Source: Actinomadura madurae (GTDB taxonomy: Bacteria; Actinomycetota; Actinomycetes; Streptosporangiales; Streptosporangiaceae). Taken from it: a stretch of DNA of 64,000 nt. Within the stretch, counting starts at the first letter, position 1. Each line of letters starts with the position of its first letter. The stretch lies in assembly GCF_900115095.1 (NCBI RefSeq), contig NZ_FOVH01000007.1, forward strand, positions 124,001 to 188,000. The letters run 5' to 3'. A model generated the notes under the pieces. The model had not been told where the DNA came from. It ran no database searches and worked only from the letters and a program-made list of their open reading frames with translations. Below are positions 43,931 through 52,340 of this stretch, piece by piece. Made by a program: the position numbers and the translations under genes.

Positions 43931-45322
43931 TCAGCTGGAGAACGTGAACCAGTTGAGGTTGACGAAGTCGGCCGGCTGGCCGCTGCTGAAGGTGATGTAG
44001 ACGGTGTGCCTGCCGGTCACGCCCGAGATGTTGGCGGGAACCGTCCGCCAGCTCTGCCAGCCCCCGGTGTTGGCCACGGCGAAGCTGCCGAGCACCTGGC
44101 CCGTCGGGCTGCCCAGCCGGACCTGCACCAGGCCGCTGACCCCGGCCGGCGCGCCCGAGGCGACCCGCGCCTTGAACTGCGTCGCCGGCGTGCCGCCGAA
44201 GTCGACGTTGTCGTAGCGGAGCCAGTCGCCGTTGCTGAGGAAGCCGACGTTCTGGCCGCCCCCGGAGTCGGTCGTGGTCTCATTCTGCGTGCCCGACTCG
44301 GCCTGGCGGCTCTCCGCCTGGATGGTCGACCGGGCGTCGACGTGGTCGCCCGGCGGGGGCGTGCTGCCGCCGCCGCTCTGCCAGACCGCGACGTAGTCGA
44401 CGAGCATGGGGCGTCCCGAGACGGTGTCGCCCGTCGGGGTGGCGTGCCCGGCGACGCCGTCCGGGAACCCGCCGCCCATGGCCACGTTGAGCAGCAGGAA
44501 GTAGCCGGCGTGCCCGGTCATGTTCGCCCACGTCGTGGCGTCGAGCTGGCTCTGGCTGATGCTGTGGAACTGCTGGCCGTCCACGTACCAGCGCAGCTGG
44601 TTGGGGCTGACGCTGCGGTCCCATTCGAAGCGGTAGGTGTGCATCGCCGACTGGCAGGACGACCCCGGGCAGGCGCGGTTGGCGCCGATCCCGTTGGTCT
44701 CGTTGCACGCCCCGCCCGGGTTGGTGCCGCAGTGCAGGACGCCCCAGACCGAGTTGAGCCCGTTGACGTTCTCCATGATGTCGAACTCGCCGATCGCCGG
44801 CCAGTTCTGGTAGTTCCCCCGGTACGGGGACCCCAGGGCCCAGAACGCCGGCCAGTAGCCGAGGGCCTGGTTGCCGGTGACGTTGGGCATCTGGATGCGT
44901 CCCTCGATGCGCAGGACGCGGCCGTCGGCGGGCTTGAAGTTGGTGCGCTGGGTCTCGATCCGGGCCGACGTCCACTCCCCCGAGGAGGACTTGACCGGGG
45001 TGATCCGCAGGTTGCCGCCGCCGTCCAGGCCGAGGTTGGCGGGGTCGGCGGTGTACCGCTGGATCTCGCCGGTGCCCCAGTTGCCGGGGCCGCCCGGGTA
45101 GCCGTGGCCGGTATCGATGATCCAGTTCGCGGACGAGGGGGGCGCGCCGGCCGGACCGTCGAAGTCGTCGCTCCAGACCAGGCTCCAGCCGTCCGGCGGA
45201 GGTGGGACGGACGCGCCGGCCGACGGTGACAGCGCGGCCGTCGCGACCGCCGCGGGAAGCGCGACGGCGGCCACGGCGAGTGCGCATCTGCGCCAGAGGC
45301 GGGGACGTCTCAGTGGGGTCAT
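43931..45322 (-). CDS. Secreted GH16 beta-glucanase with C-terminal CBM6-like domain
   Basis: 463 aa. Signal peptide RRCALAVAAVALPAAVATAA; GH16 jelly roll with catalytic Glu179, Asp181 and Glu184 in GEFDIMEN, the pattern of laminarinase-type endo-beta-1,3-glucanases; a Pro/Gly linker (GGGSTPPPGD); then a CBM6-type domain (IQAESRQAESG...NGDWLRYDNVDFG...VYITFSSG). ATG at 45322 follows GGAGG at ten bases; the TTG at 45355 is unlikely. An operator at 45420 of the same type as that of the divergent ABC operon ties it to that regulon. Confidence 0.9.
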   Translation of the reverse strand: MTPLRRPRLWRRCALAVAAVALPAAVATAALSPSAGASVPPPPDGWSLVWSDDFDGPAGAPPSSANWIIDTGHGYPGGPGNWGTGEIQRYTADPANLGLDGGGNLRITPVKSSSGEWTSARIETQRTNFKPADGRVLRIEGRIQMPNVTGNQALGYWPAFWALGSPYRGNYQNWPAIGEFDIMENVNGLNSVWGVLHCGTNPGGACNETNGIGANRACPGSSCQSAMHTYRFEWDRSVSPNQLRWYVDGQQFHSISQSQLDATTWANMTGHAGYFLLLNVAMGGGFPDGVAGHATPTGDTVSGRPMLVDYVAVWQSGGGSTPPPGDHVDARSTIQAESRQAESGTQNETTTDSGGGQNVGFLSNGDWLRYDNVDFGGTPATQFKARVASGAPAGVSGLVQVRLGSPTGQVLGSFAVANTGGWQSWRTVPANISGVTGRHTVYITFSSGQPADFVNLNWFTFSS

Positions 45323-45419
45323 AGCGGGGGGACCTCCAGAGATGGGGTGGAGCAAGCGCGGGGGTGCCTGCCCTCTGGTGGGGCCAATGTCGTCCGTCCG
45401 CGCGAACCCGTCAAGAGTG

Positions 45420-45433
45420 AGAGAGCGCTCTCT
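45420..45433. promoter_or_regulatory. CebR-like operator facing the GH16 gene
   Basis: AGAGAGCGCTCTCT, a perfect 14-bp palindrome about 100 bases upstream of the GH16 start. Its core GAGCGCTC is that of the Streptomyces CebR site (TGGGAGCGCTCCCA). Confidence 0.75.
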
Positions 45434-45551
45434 TCAAGATTCTAAGGCGAGCACCATGTCTGAGCAGGTGCTATGTCCATTGCGAATTTCCCCTGGTCCA
45501 TGCGAGATGGCCGCTCTCTTGACAGTCGTGCCTGGTGAAGCCATTCTCTGC

Positions 45552-45563
45552 GAGAGCGCTCTC
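45552..45563. promoter_or_regulatory. CebR-like operator facing the ABC operon
   Basis: GAGAGCGCTCTC, 44 bases upstream of the binding-protein start. Same core as the site at 45420. Confidence 0.75.
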
Positions 45564-45607
45564 TCGACCGACCCCGGTCGACCCCCAAACCACCCCCGAG
45601 GACAGCC

Positions 45608-46909
45608 ATGCGCAGATCCCACCGCCGCCTCGCGTCCGGCCTCGTCTCCGTCGCCGTCCTGGCGCTCGGCCTCTCCGCCTGCGGAGACGCGGACTCCGGA
45701 ACCGGCTCGGACGGCTCGGTCACGCTGACCGTCGACACCTTCAGCACCTTCGGCTACGAGGAGCTGTTCAAGCAGTACGAGGCCGCCCACCCCGGCGTCA
45801 CGATCAAGCACCGCAACGTGGTGCAGCTCGACGAGTACCTGCCCCGCCTGGAGCAGTGGATCGCCGCGGGCAGCGGCGCCGGCGACGTCGTCGCCATCGA
45901 GGAGGGGATCCTCACCAAGTTCATGGCGAACCCCGACAAGTTCGTGAACCTGCTCGACCACGGGGCGGGCTCGCTCAAGGGCGGCTTCCTCGACTGGAAG
46001 TGGAAGCAGGCGCTCAGCTCCGACGGCAAGTACCTGGTCGGCCTCGGCACCGACATCGGCGGCCTGGCCATGTGCTACCGCACCGACCTGTTCAAGAAGG
46101 CGGGCCTGCCGACCGGCCGCGAGGAGGTCGGCAAGCTCTGGCCGACCTGGGACGCCTACATCGCCACCGGCCAGAAGTACGCCGCCAAGGCGAAGGACTC
46201 CAAGTTCGTCGACGGCTCGGTGAACCTCTACAACACGATCCTCGCCCAGACCGCGAGCCAGAGCGTCGGCCACACGTTCTTCGACCCCTCCGGCAAGCTC
46301 GTGGCCGGGAGCAACCCCGCGGTCCGGAGCGCGTGGGACACGACCCTGAAGATCCAGCAGGCCGGGCTGTCGGCCGGGCTGAAGTCGTTCGAGCCGAGCT
46401 GGGGCTCCGGCTTCAAGCAGGCCAAGTTCGCGACCATCGCGTGCCCGTCCTGGATGCTCGGCGTCATCAAGGAGAACGCCGGCGCGGAGGCGTCCGGCAA
46501 GTGGGACGTCGCGGCGATCCCGGGCGGCTCGGGCAGCCGCGGCGGCTCCTTCCTCGCCGTGCCCAAGCAGAGCAAGCACGTCAAGGAGGCGGCCGAGCTG
46601 GCCAAGTACCTCACCAGCGTGAAGAGCCAGATCGCCGCGTTCAAGGCGCGCAACAACCTGCCCTCGTCCCCGCAGGCGCTGGACGACCCCGCGGTGACGT
46701 CCTTCAAGAACGAGTACTTCAACGACGCCCCGGTCGGGCGGATCTACGCCCGCGGCGCGAAGTCGATCAAGCCGCTCTACCTGGGCGCCGACTCCAACCC
46801 GGTGCAGCAGCGCTTCGAGGACGCGCTGCTCGCGCTGGAGCAGGGCCGGCTCTCCCCCGACGCGGCGTGGAAGAAGGCCCTCGACGACGCCGAACGCGAG
46901 GCTCGATGA
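45608..46909 (+). CDS. Sugar ABC transporter binding lipoprotein (CebE-like)
   Basis: 433 aa with lipobox LSAC (Cys25). Binds an oligosaccharide outside the cell, probably a beta-gluco-oligosaccharide given the GH1, GH16 and CebR-type operators. First gene of binding protein-permease-permease-GH1-LacI, all overlapped or nearly so. Sequence features: TVDTFSTFGYEELFKQYEAAHPG and DIGGLAMCYRTDLFKKAGLP. Confidence 0.9.
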   Translation: MRRSHRRLASGLVSVAVLALGLSACGDADSGTGSDGSVTLTVDTFSTFGYEELFKQYEAAHPGVTIKHRNVVQLDEYLPRLEQWIAAGSGAGDVVAIEEGILTKFMANPDKFVNLLDHGAGSLKGGFLDWKWKQALSSDGKYLVGLGTDIGGLAMCYRTDLFKKAGLPTGREEVGKLWPTWDAYIATGQKYAAKAKDSKFVDGSVNLYNTILAQTASQSVGHTFFDPSGKLVAGSNPAVRSAWDTTLKIQQAGLSAGLKSFEPSWGSGFKQAKFATIACPSWMLGVIKENAGAEASGKWDVAAIPGGSGSRGGSFLAVPKQSKHVKEAAELAKYLTSVKSQIAAFKARNNLPSSPQALDDPAVTSFKNEYFNDAPVGRIYARGAKSIKPLYLGADSNPVQQRFEDALLALEQGRLSPDAAWKKALDDAEREAR

Positions 46910-47877
46910 CGGTCTCCATCGGTTCCCGCGCGGAGTCCCGGGCGGCGCCGCCGCCCGGGGCCCCGCCCCGGCGCCGCGGGGTGCGCACCGTGCTCGCCAG
47001 GTGGGACGTGAAGTTCTCGCCCTACCTGTTCATCTCCCCGTACTTCCTGCTCTTCTTCCTCTTCGGGCTCTTCCCGATGGGCTACACGGTCTGGGTGGCC
47101 CTGCACGACTGGGAACTGCTCGGCACCCACGAGTTCGTGGGCCTGGAGAACTTCCGGCTCGTCCTGACCGACCCGCAGTTCTGGAACGCGGTCCGCAACA
47201 CCCTCGGCATGTTCGTCATCGCCACCGTCCCGCAGCTGCTGCTCGCGCTGGTGCTGGCGAACGCGCTCAACCAGCGGATGCGGGCGCGGACGCTGGTGCG
47301 GATGGGCGTGCTCGTCCCGATGGTCACCTCGATCGCCGCGGTGGCCATCGTCTTCGGCCAGCTGTTCAGCCGGGACTTCGGCATGGTCAACTGGGTGCTC
47401 GGCTGGTTCGGGGCCGACCATCTCGACTGGGCCGCGCGGCGCTCGACGGCCTGGATCGCGGTCTCGGTGATGGTCGACTGGCGGTGGACGGGCTACAACG
47501 CGCTGATCTACCTGGCCGCGATGCAGTCGATCCCGCGCGACCTGTACGAGGCCGCGGCGATCGACGGGGCGTCCCGCGCCCGCCAGTTCTGGTCGATCAC
47601 GCTGCCGATGCTGCGGCCGACCATCATCTTCACCGCGATCGTCTCCACGATCGGCGGGTTCCAGCTGTTCACCGAGCCGCTGCTGTTCGGCAACGGCGAC
47701 ATGGCCGGGGGATCGCTGCGGCAGTTCCAGACGGTCACCATGTACATGTTCGAGAACGCGTTCCGGCGGTTCGACTACGGCTACGCGTCCGCCGTCTCCT
47801 GGATGCTCTTCATGCTCATCCTCCTGGGATCCCTCCTCAACTTCGTGTGGCTGCGCCGTGTCGGAGGAACGAAATGA
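46906..47877 (+). CDS. Sugar ABC transporter permease (CebF-like)
   Basis: 323 aa; about six membrane segments starting at YLFISPYFLLFFLFGLFPMGYTV; EAA loop DLYEAAAIDGASRARQFWSITLP. ATG overlaps the binding-protein stop (ATGA). Confidence 0.9.
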   Translation: MTVSIGSRAESRAAPPPGAPPRRRGVRTVLARWDVKFSPYLFISPYFLLFFLFGLFPMGYTVWVALHDWELLGTHEFVGLENFRLVLTDPQFWNAVRNTLGMFVIATVPQLLLALVLANALNQRMRARTLVRMGVLVPMVTSIAAVAIVFGQLFSRDFGMVNWVLGWFGADHLDWAARRSTAWIAVSVMVDWRWTGYNALIYLAAMQSIPRDLYEAAAIDGASRARQFWSITLPMLRPTIIFTAIVSTIGGFQLFTEPLLFGNGDMAGGSLRQFQTVTMYMFENAFRRFDYGYASAVSWMLFMLILLGSLLNFVWLRRVGGTK

Positions 47878-48755
47878 TGATCCAGAGGACGCCCGGCAGG
47901 CCCCGGGCGAGGCGCGGCGGCGCCGTCGCGGCGCTCTGGGACGCCGGCCCGCTCACCCGGATCACGCTGCTGGCGACGATCGTGCTGTCGGTGTTCCCCA
48001 TCTACTGGATGCTCGTCGTCGCGACCCGCACCAACGACGTCGTCGGGTCGACGCCGCCGCCGCTCCTCCCGGGCGGCGAGCTGGGCCGCAACCTGTCCCG
48101 GCTGTTCGGCAACGAGCAGGCGCACTTCACCCTCGGGCTGGTCAACTCCGCCATCGCGGCCACGGCGGTGACCGTCTCCACGCTCCTGTTCGCCTCGCTC
48201 GCCGGCTTCGCCTTCGCCAAGCTGCGCTTCCGCGGCCGCGGCGCGCTGCTGCTGGTCATGCTGGCGACCATGATGGTGCCGGTGCAGATGGGCATCATCC
48301 CGCTGTACATGCTGATGGCCGAGATCGGCTGGACGGGGAAGCTCCAGGCCGTCATCGTGCCGTTCCTGGTCACCGGGTTCGGCGTGTTCATGATGCGGCA
48401 GTACACGATGCAGGCCGTCCCGGACGAGCTCATCGAGAGCGCCCGCATCGACGGCTGCTCGACCTTCCGCATCTACTGGAGCGTCGTGCTGCCGGTCCTG
48501 CGCCCCGCCATGGCCGTCCTCGGCCTGTTCACCTTCATGCAGACCTGGAACGAGTTCATCTGGCCGCTGGCGGTGCTCAACCCCGACAACCCCACCGTCC
48601 AGTACTCGCTCAACCTGCTGAACGGCGCCTACTACACCGACTACTCGCTGATGTTCACCGGCACCGCGGTGGCGACGCTGCCGCTGCTCGCCGTCTTCGT
48701 GCTGTTCGGGCGGCAGATCATCAGCGGGATCATGGACGGCGCCCTCAAGGCATGA
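47874..48755 (+). CDS. Sugar ABC transporter permease (CebG-like)
   Basis: 293 aa; membrane segments from TRITLLATIVLSVFPIYWMLVV; EAA loop ELIESARIDGCSTFRIYWSVVLP. Two adjacent ATG codons (47874 and 47877) follow GGAGGAACGA; the first overlaps the preceding stop. No ATPase gene is in the operon, as with other cebEFG loci that use a shared MsiK-type ATPase. Confidence 0.9.
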   Translation: MMIQRTPGRPRARRGGAVAALWDAGPLTRITLLATIVLSVFPIYWMLVVATRTNDVVGSTPPPLLPGGELGRNLSRLFGNEQAHFTLGLVNSAIAATAVTVSTLLFASLAGFAFAKLRFRGRGALLLVMLATMMVPVQMGIIPLYMLMAEIGWTGKLQAVIVPFLVTGFGVFMMRQYTMQAVPDELIESARIDGCSTFRIYWSVVLPVLRPAMAVLGLFTFMQTWNEFIWPLAVLNPDNPTVQYSLNLLNGAYYTDYSLMFTGTAVATLPLLAVFVLFGRQIISGIMDGALKA

Positions 48756-48793
48756 CGATCCACCCCTCACCAGCGGAGAGAACAGCCAGGACG

Positions 48794-50194
48794 ATGACGG
48801 CCACCACGCTCCAGACCGACCACCGGCCCCTCACCTTCCCGCCCGGCTTCGTCTGGGGGGCCGCCACCGCGGCGTACCAGATCGAGGGCGCGGCGCGGGA
48901 CGACGGCCGCGGCCCCTCGATCTGGGACACCTTCAGCCAAGTCCCCGGCAAGGTCGCGGGCGGGCACACCGGCGACGTCGCGTGCGACCACTACCACCGG
49001 TTCCGCGACGACGTCGGCCTGATGGCCGGCCTCGGGCTGAGCGTCTACCGCTTCTCGGTGGCCTGGCCGCGGGTGCAGCCCGACGGCTCCGGCCCGGTCA
49101 ACCCCCGCGGCATCGGCTTCTACGACCGGCTGGTCGACGAGCTGCTCCAGGCCGGGATCACGCCGTACGCCACCCTCTACCACTGGGACCTGCCGCAGAC
49201 GCTGGAGGACCGCGGCGGGTGGACGGCCCGCGACACCGCCCTGCGGTTCGCGGACTACGCCGGCCTCGTCCACGACCGCCTCGCCGACCGCGTCGACACC
49301 TGGACGACGATCAACGAGCCGTGGGTGGCCGCGTACCTCGGCTACGCCGCGGGCGTGCACGCCCCCGGCCGGACCAGCGCCGCCGACGCCTTCCGCGCCG
49401 CGCACCACCTGCTCGTGGCGCACGGACTGGCCGCCCGGCGGCTGCGCGCCGGCGGGGCCGAGCGGATCTCGCTGACCCTGAACCTCGCCCCGATCGTCGC
49501 CGCCGGCGGCTCCGAACCGGACGCGGCCGCCGCCGACCTGGTCGACGCGCTGCTCAACCGGCAGTTCCTCGACCCGGTGCTGCGCGGCGCGTACTCCGAG
49601 CCGGTGCTGGCGGTGGCCTCCCGCGACGGCGGGCTCGACCACGTCCGCGGCGACGACCTGGCCGTGATCGCCGAGCCGATCGACTCGCTCGGCATCAACT
49701 ACTACAACCCGACCTATGTGGCGGCCTCCCCCGGCACCCCGCCGAACCCCGTCTACCCCGGGTCCGAGGGCATCGCGTTCCCGCAGGCCGGGCCGCCGCA
49801 CACGGCGATGGGCTGGCCCATCGTGCCGGACGGCCTGGGCGACCTGCTGATCCGCCTCAGCCGGGACTACCCGGGCGTGCCCCTCGTCGTCACCGAGAAC
49901 GGCGCCGCGTTCGAGGACGTCCCCGACGAGGAGGGGCGGGTGCGCGACGACGCCCGCATCCGCTACCTCGACGGGCATCTGCGCGCCGCGCACGCCGCGC
50001 TCACCGCCGGTGCGGACCTGCGGGGGTATCTCGTATGGTCGCTTCTGGACAATTTCGAATGGGCCGAAGGCTACGGGAAGCGATTCGGGATCGTCTACGT
50101 CGACTACGCCGACCAGCGCCGCCTGGCCAAGGACAGCGCGCGGTGGTTCCGCGACGTCATCGCCCGCAACGGACTCGGGGGAAAGCCTGCATGA
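48794..50194 (+). CDS. GH1 beta-glucosidase (BglC-like)
   Basis: 466-aa cytoplasmic retaining beta-glucosidase that would hydrolyse the imported oligosaccharide. Acid/base Glu175 (TTINEPW) and nucleophile Glu368 (VVTENGA) are in place; the N-terminal signature FPPGFVWGAATAAYQIEG starts at residue 15. ATG at 48794 is chosen because it is close to the conserved start; an ATG at 48752 that overlaps the permease stop would add 14 residues. No signal peptide. Confidence 0.92.
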   Translation: MTATTLQTDHRPLTFPPGFVWGAATAAYQIEGAARDDGRGPSIWDTFSQVPGKVAGGHTGDVACDHYHRFRDDVGLMAGLGLSVYRFSVAWPRVQPDGSGPVNPRGIGFYDRLVDELLQAGITPYATLYHWDLPQTLEDRGGWTARDTALRFADYAGLVHDRLADRVDTWTTINEPWVAAYLGYAAGVHAPGRTSAADAFRAAHHLLVAHGLAARRLRAGGAERISLTLNLAPIVAAGGSEPDAAAADLVDALLNRQFLDPVLRGAYSEPVLAVASRDGGLDHVRGDDLAVIAEPIDSLGINYYNPTYVAASPGTPPNPVYPGSEGIAFPQAGPPHTAMGWPIVPDGLGDLLIRLSRDYPGVPLVVTENGAAFEDVPDEEGRVRDDARIRYLDGHLRAAHAALTAGADLRGYLVWSLLDNFEWAEGYGKRFGIVYVDYADQRRLAKDSARWFRDVIARNGLGGKPA

Positions 50195-51183
50195 AACGTC
50201 CCACGCTGGAGGCCGTGGCGGCCAGGGCCGGGGTCTCCCGCGCCACGGTGTCGCGCGTGGTCAACGGGGCGGACACCGTGAACCCCGACATCCGCACGGC
50301 CGTACTGCGGGCGGTGGAGGAACTCGGCTACGTCCCGAACTCGGCGGCCCGCAGCCTGGTCACCCAGCGCACGGGGTCGATCGGGCTGGTGGTCTCCGAG
50401 CCGCCCGCCCGCGTCTTCTCCGACGACCCCTTCTTCTCCCAGGTCATCCGGACGGTGAGCCAGGAGCTGGAGGCCGCGGACCGGCAGGTCGTGCTCATGA
50501 TGCCGTCCTCGCCGGGCGGGCAGGCCAGGGTCGAGCGGTACGTCGCGGGCGGCCACGTGGACGGCGTCATCCTGCTGTCCCTGCACGGCGCGGACCCCCT
50601 GCCCGCGGCGCTCCTGCGGACCGGCGTGCCGGTGGTGTCGCACGGCCGCCCGGTGTCCACGGCGAGGCCCCCCTACTGCGACGCCGACAACGTCGGGGGC
50701 GCGCGGGCCGCCGTGCAGCACCTGCTGTCCCGGGGGCGGCGGCGCATCGCCACCATCAGCGGCCCGCCCGACATGTCCGCGGGGCTGGACCGGATGGCCG
50801 GCTACCGCGAACTCCTGTCCGGCACCGGCCGCCGGTCGCTGGCCGCCATCGGCGACTTCACCCGCGAGTCGGGGGCGGCCGCGATGACCCAGCTCCTGGA
50901 GGACGATCCCGATCTCGACGCGGTGTTCGCCGCGAGCGACCTGATGGCGACCGGCGCCCTGCACGCGCTGCGGAGGGCGGGCCGCCGCGTCCCCGACGAC
51001 GTCGCCGTCGTCGGCTTCGACGACATCGACGCCGCCCGCTTCACCGATCCGCCGCTGACCACCGTCCGCCAGCCGATCGCCGAGGTCGCCCGGACCATCG
51101 TCCAGATGCTGCTGGACGGGGTGGACCCCAAGGCCGACCCGGTGATCTTCCCCGTCGAGCTCATCGTCCGCGACTCCACCTGA
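50191..51183 (+). CDS. LacI-family regulator (CebR-like)
   Basis: 330 aa. HTH at the N-terminus (LEAVAARAGVSRATVSRVVNG) with hinge helix NSAARSLVTQRTGSIGLV, then the periplasmic-binding-like sensor. ATG overlaps the GH1 stop. It is the natural owner of the two GAGAGCGCTCTC sites at the head of the operon and in front of GH16: repression released by a short glucan is the expected mode. Confidence 0.9.
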   Translation: MKRPTLEAVAARAGVSRATVSRVVNGADTVNPDIRTAVLRAVEELGYVPNSAARSLVTQRTGSIGLVVSEPPARVFSDDPFFSQVIRTVSQELEAADRQVVLMMPSSPGGQARVERYVAGGHVDGVILLSLHGADPLPAALLRTGVPVVSHGRPVSTARPPYCDADNVGGARAAVQHLLSRGRRRIATISGPPDMSAGLDRMAGYRELLSGTGRRSLAAIGDFTRESGAAAMTQLLEDDPDLDAVFAASDLMATGALHALRRAGRRVPDDVAVVGFDDIDAARFTDPPLTTVRQPIAEVARTIVQMLLDGVDPKADPVIFPVELIVRDST

Positions 51184-51194
51184 CCGGCACGGCT

Positions 51195-52211
51195 CTAGCC
51201 CGGCGGGGGGATCTCTCCCGAGCCCCGCTCCACCAGGCGGGTGGGGTTCAGGACGTGCTCGGGAGGGCCCGCGTGCCCGCCGATGCGGCGCTCCAGCAGC
51301 TCGGCGGCGCGGCGCCCCATCGCGGCGGGGTCGTGCGCGACGACCGTGACCGAGAGCAGGTCGGCCAGCTCGAAGTCGTCGAACCCCACCAGCGCGACCG
51401 GCCCGGCCGCGGCCCGGATCGCCCGCAGCGCGCCGGCCGTCAGCAGGTTGTTGCCGGTGAGGACGGCGGTCGGCGGATCGGGCAGGCCGAGCAGCTCGGC
51501 CATCGTCCGCTCGGCGCCCACCGCGTCCTGGATCATCATGCGGGCGATGGCCGGGTCCTCCGCGATCCCCCGCTCGGCCAGGGCGGCGAGGTAGCCGCGG
51601 TGGCGCTCGCGGGCGGTGAAGACCTCCGTCCGGTCGAGCAGGCAAGCGATCCGGCGGTGGCCGCGCGCCAGCAGGTGCCGGACGGCGGCGCGCGCCCCGC
51701 CGGCGTTGTCGGTGAGGACGGTGTCGACGTCGAGCGGACCGGGCTGGTCGATGTAGACCACCGGCGTGCCGTACTCGGCGAGCCGGCGGTCGGCGGCGCC
51801 CGACGAGACGATCAGCAGGCCGTCCACCCGGCGCTCGCAGAGGGACGCGGTGAGCTCGCGCTCCCGCCGGTACACGTGCTCGCGCAGGTGCCCGTCGCCG
51901 GAGCTGCCGAGGATCATCAGCCGTCCGGCCTCGCGGGCGACGTCCTCCACCCCGCGCGCCACCAGCGAGTAGAAGGGGTTGGCCACGTCCTGGATGACCA
52001 GGCCGATGGTGCCGGTCGGGCCGCCGCGCAGGGTGCGCGCCAGGTCGTTGCGGTGGAAGCCGAGGAGCGCGATGGCGTCGCGGACCGCCGCCTCGGTCTC
52101 GGGCCGGACGCCGGACTCGTTGTTCACCACGCGCGACACCGTCTTGAGGCTGACCCCCGCCGCCGCGGCCACATCGCGCATGGTCGGCCGCGGCGCCCCC
52201 CTGTTCATCAT
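51195..52211 (-). CDS. LacI-family regulator, divergent to GH92
   Basis: 338 aa. HTH MRDVAAAAGVSLKTVSRVVNNESGV and hinge RNDLARTLRGGPTGTIGLV, then a sensor domain. Its start (ATGATG) touches the operator TGACAACGATGTCA, suggesting autoregulation, and a perfect copy lies before the GH92 gene 85 bases away. Convergent with the CebR-like gene, 11 bases between stops. Confidence 0.9.
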   Translation of the reverse strand: MMNRGAPRPTMRDVAAAAGVSLKTVSRVVNNESGVRPETEAAVRDAIALLGFHRNDLARTLRGGPTGTIGLVIQDVANPFYSLVARGVEDVAREAGRLMILGSSGDGHLREHVYRRERELTASLCERRVDGLLIVSSGAADRRLAEYGTPVVYIDQPGPLDVDTVLTDNAGGARAAVRHLLARGHRRIACLLDRTEVFTARERHRGYLAALAERGIAEDPAIARMMIQDAVGAERTMAELLGLPDPPTAVLTGNNLLTAGALRAIRAAAGPVALVGFDDFELADLLSVTVVAHDPAAMGRRAAELLERRIGGHAGPPEHVLNPTRLVERGSGEIPPPG

Positions 52212-52224
52212 GACAACGATGTCA
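52211..52224. promoter_or_regulatory. LacI-type operator at the lacI start
   Basis: TGACAACGATGTCA; one base off the perfect palindrome of 52296. Overlaps the first base of the start codon. Confidence 0.7.
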
Positions 52225-52295
52225 CCATGACCGGGGGAAGTTTCGCCATGGCCGGATTCGGTCGTTGACGCGCCGGTGTCGGGAGATCACCATCC

Positions 52296-52309
52296 TGACA
52301 ACGTTGTCA
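52296..52309. promoter_or_regulatory. LacI-type operator before GH92
   Basis: TGACAACGTTGTCA, a perfect 14-bp palindrome with central CG, 31 bases upstream of the GH92 ATG. Confidence 0.75.
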
Positions 52310-52340
52310 TACGTCCGTGCGTCCCACTGAGGAGACACTC

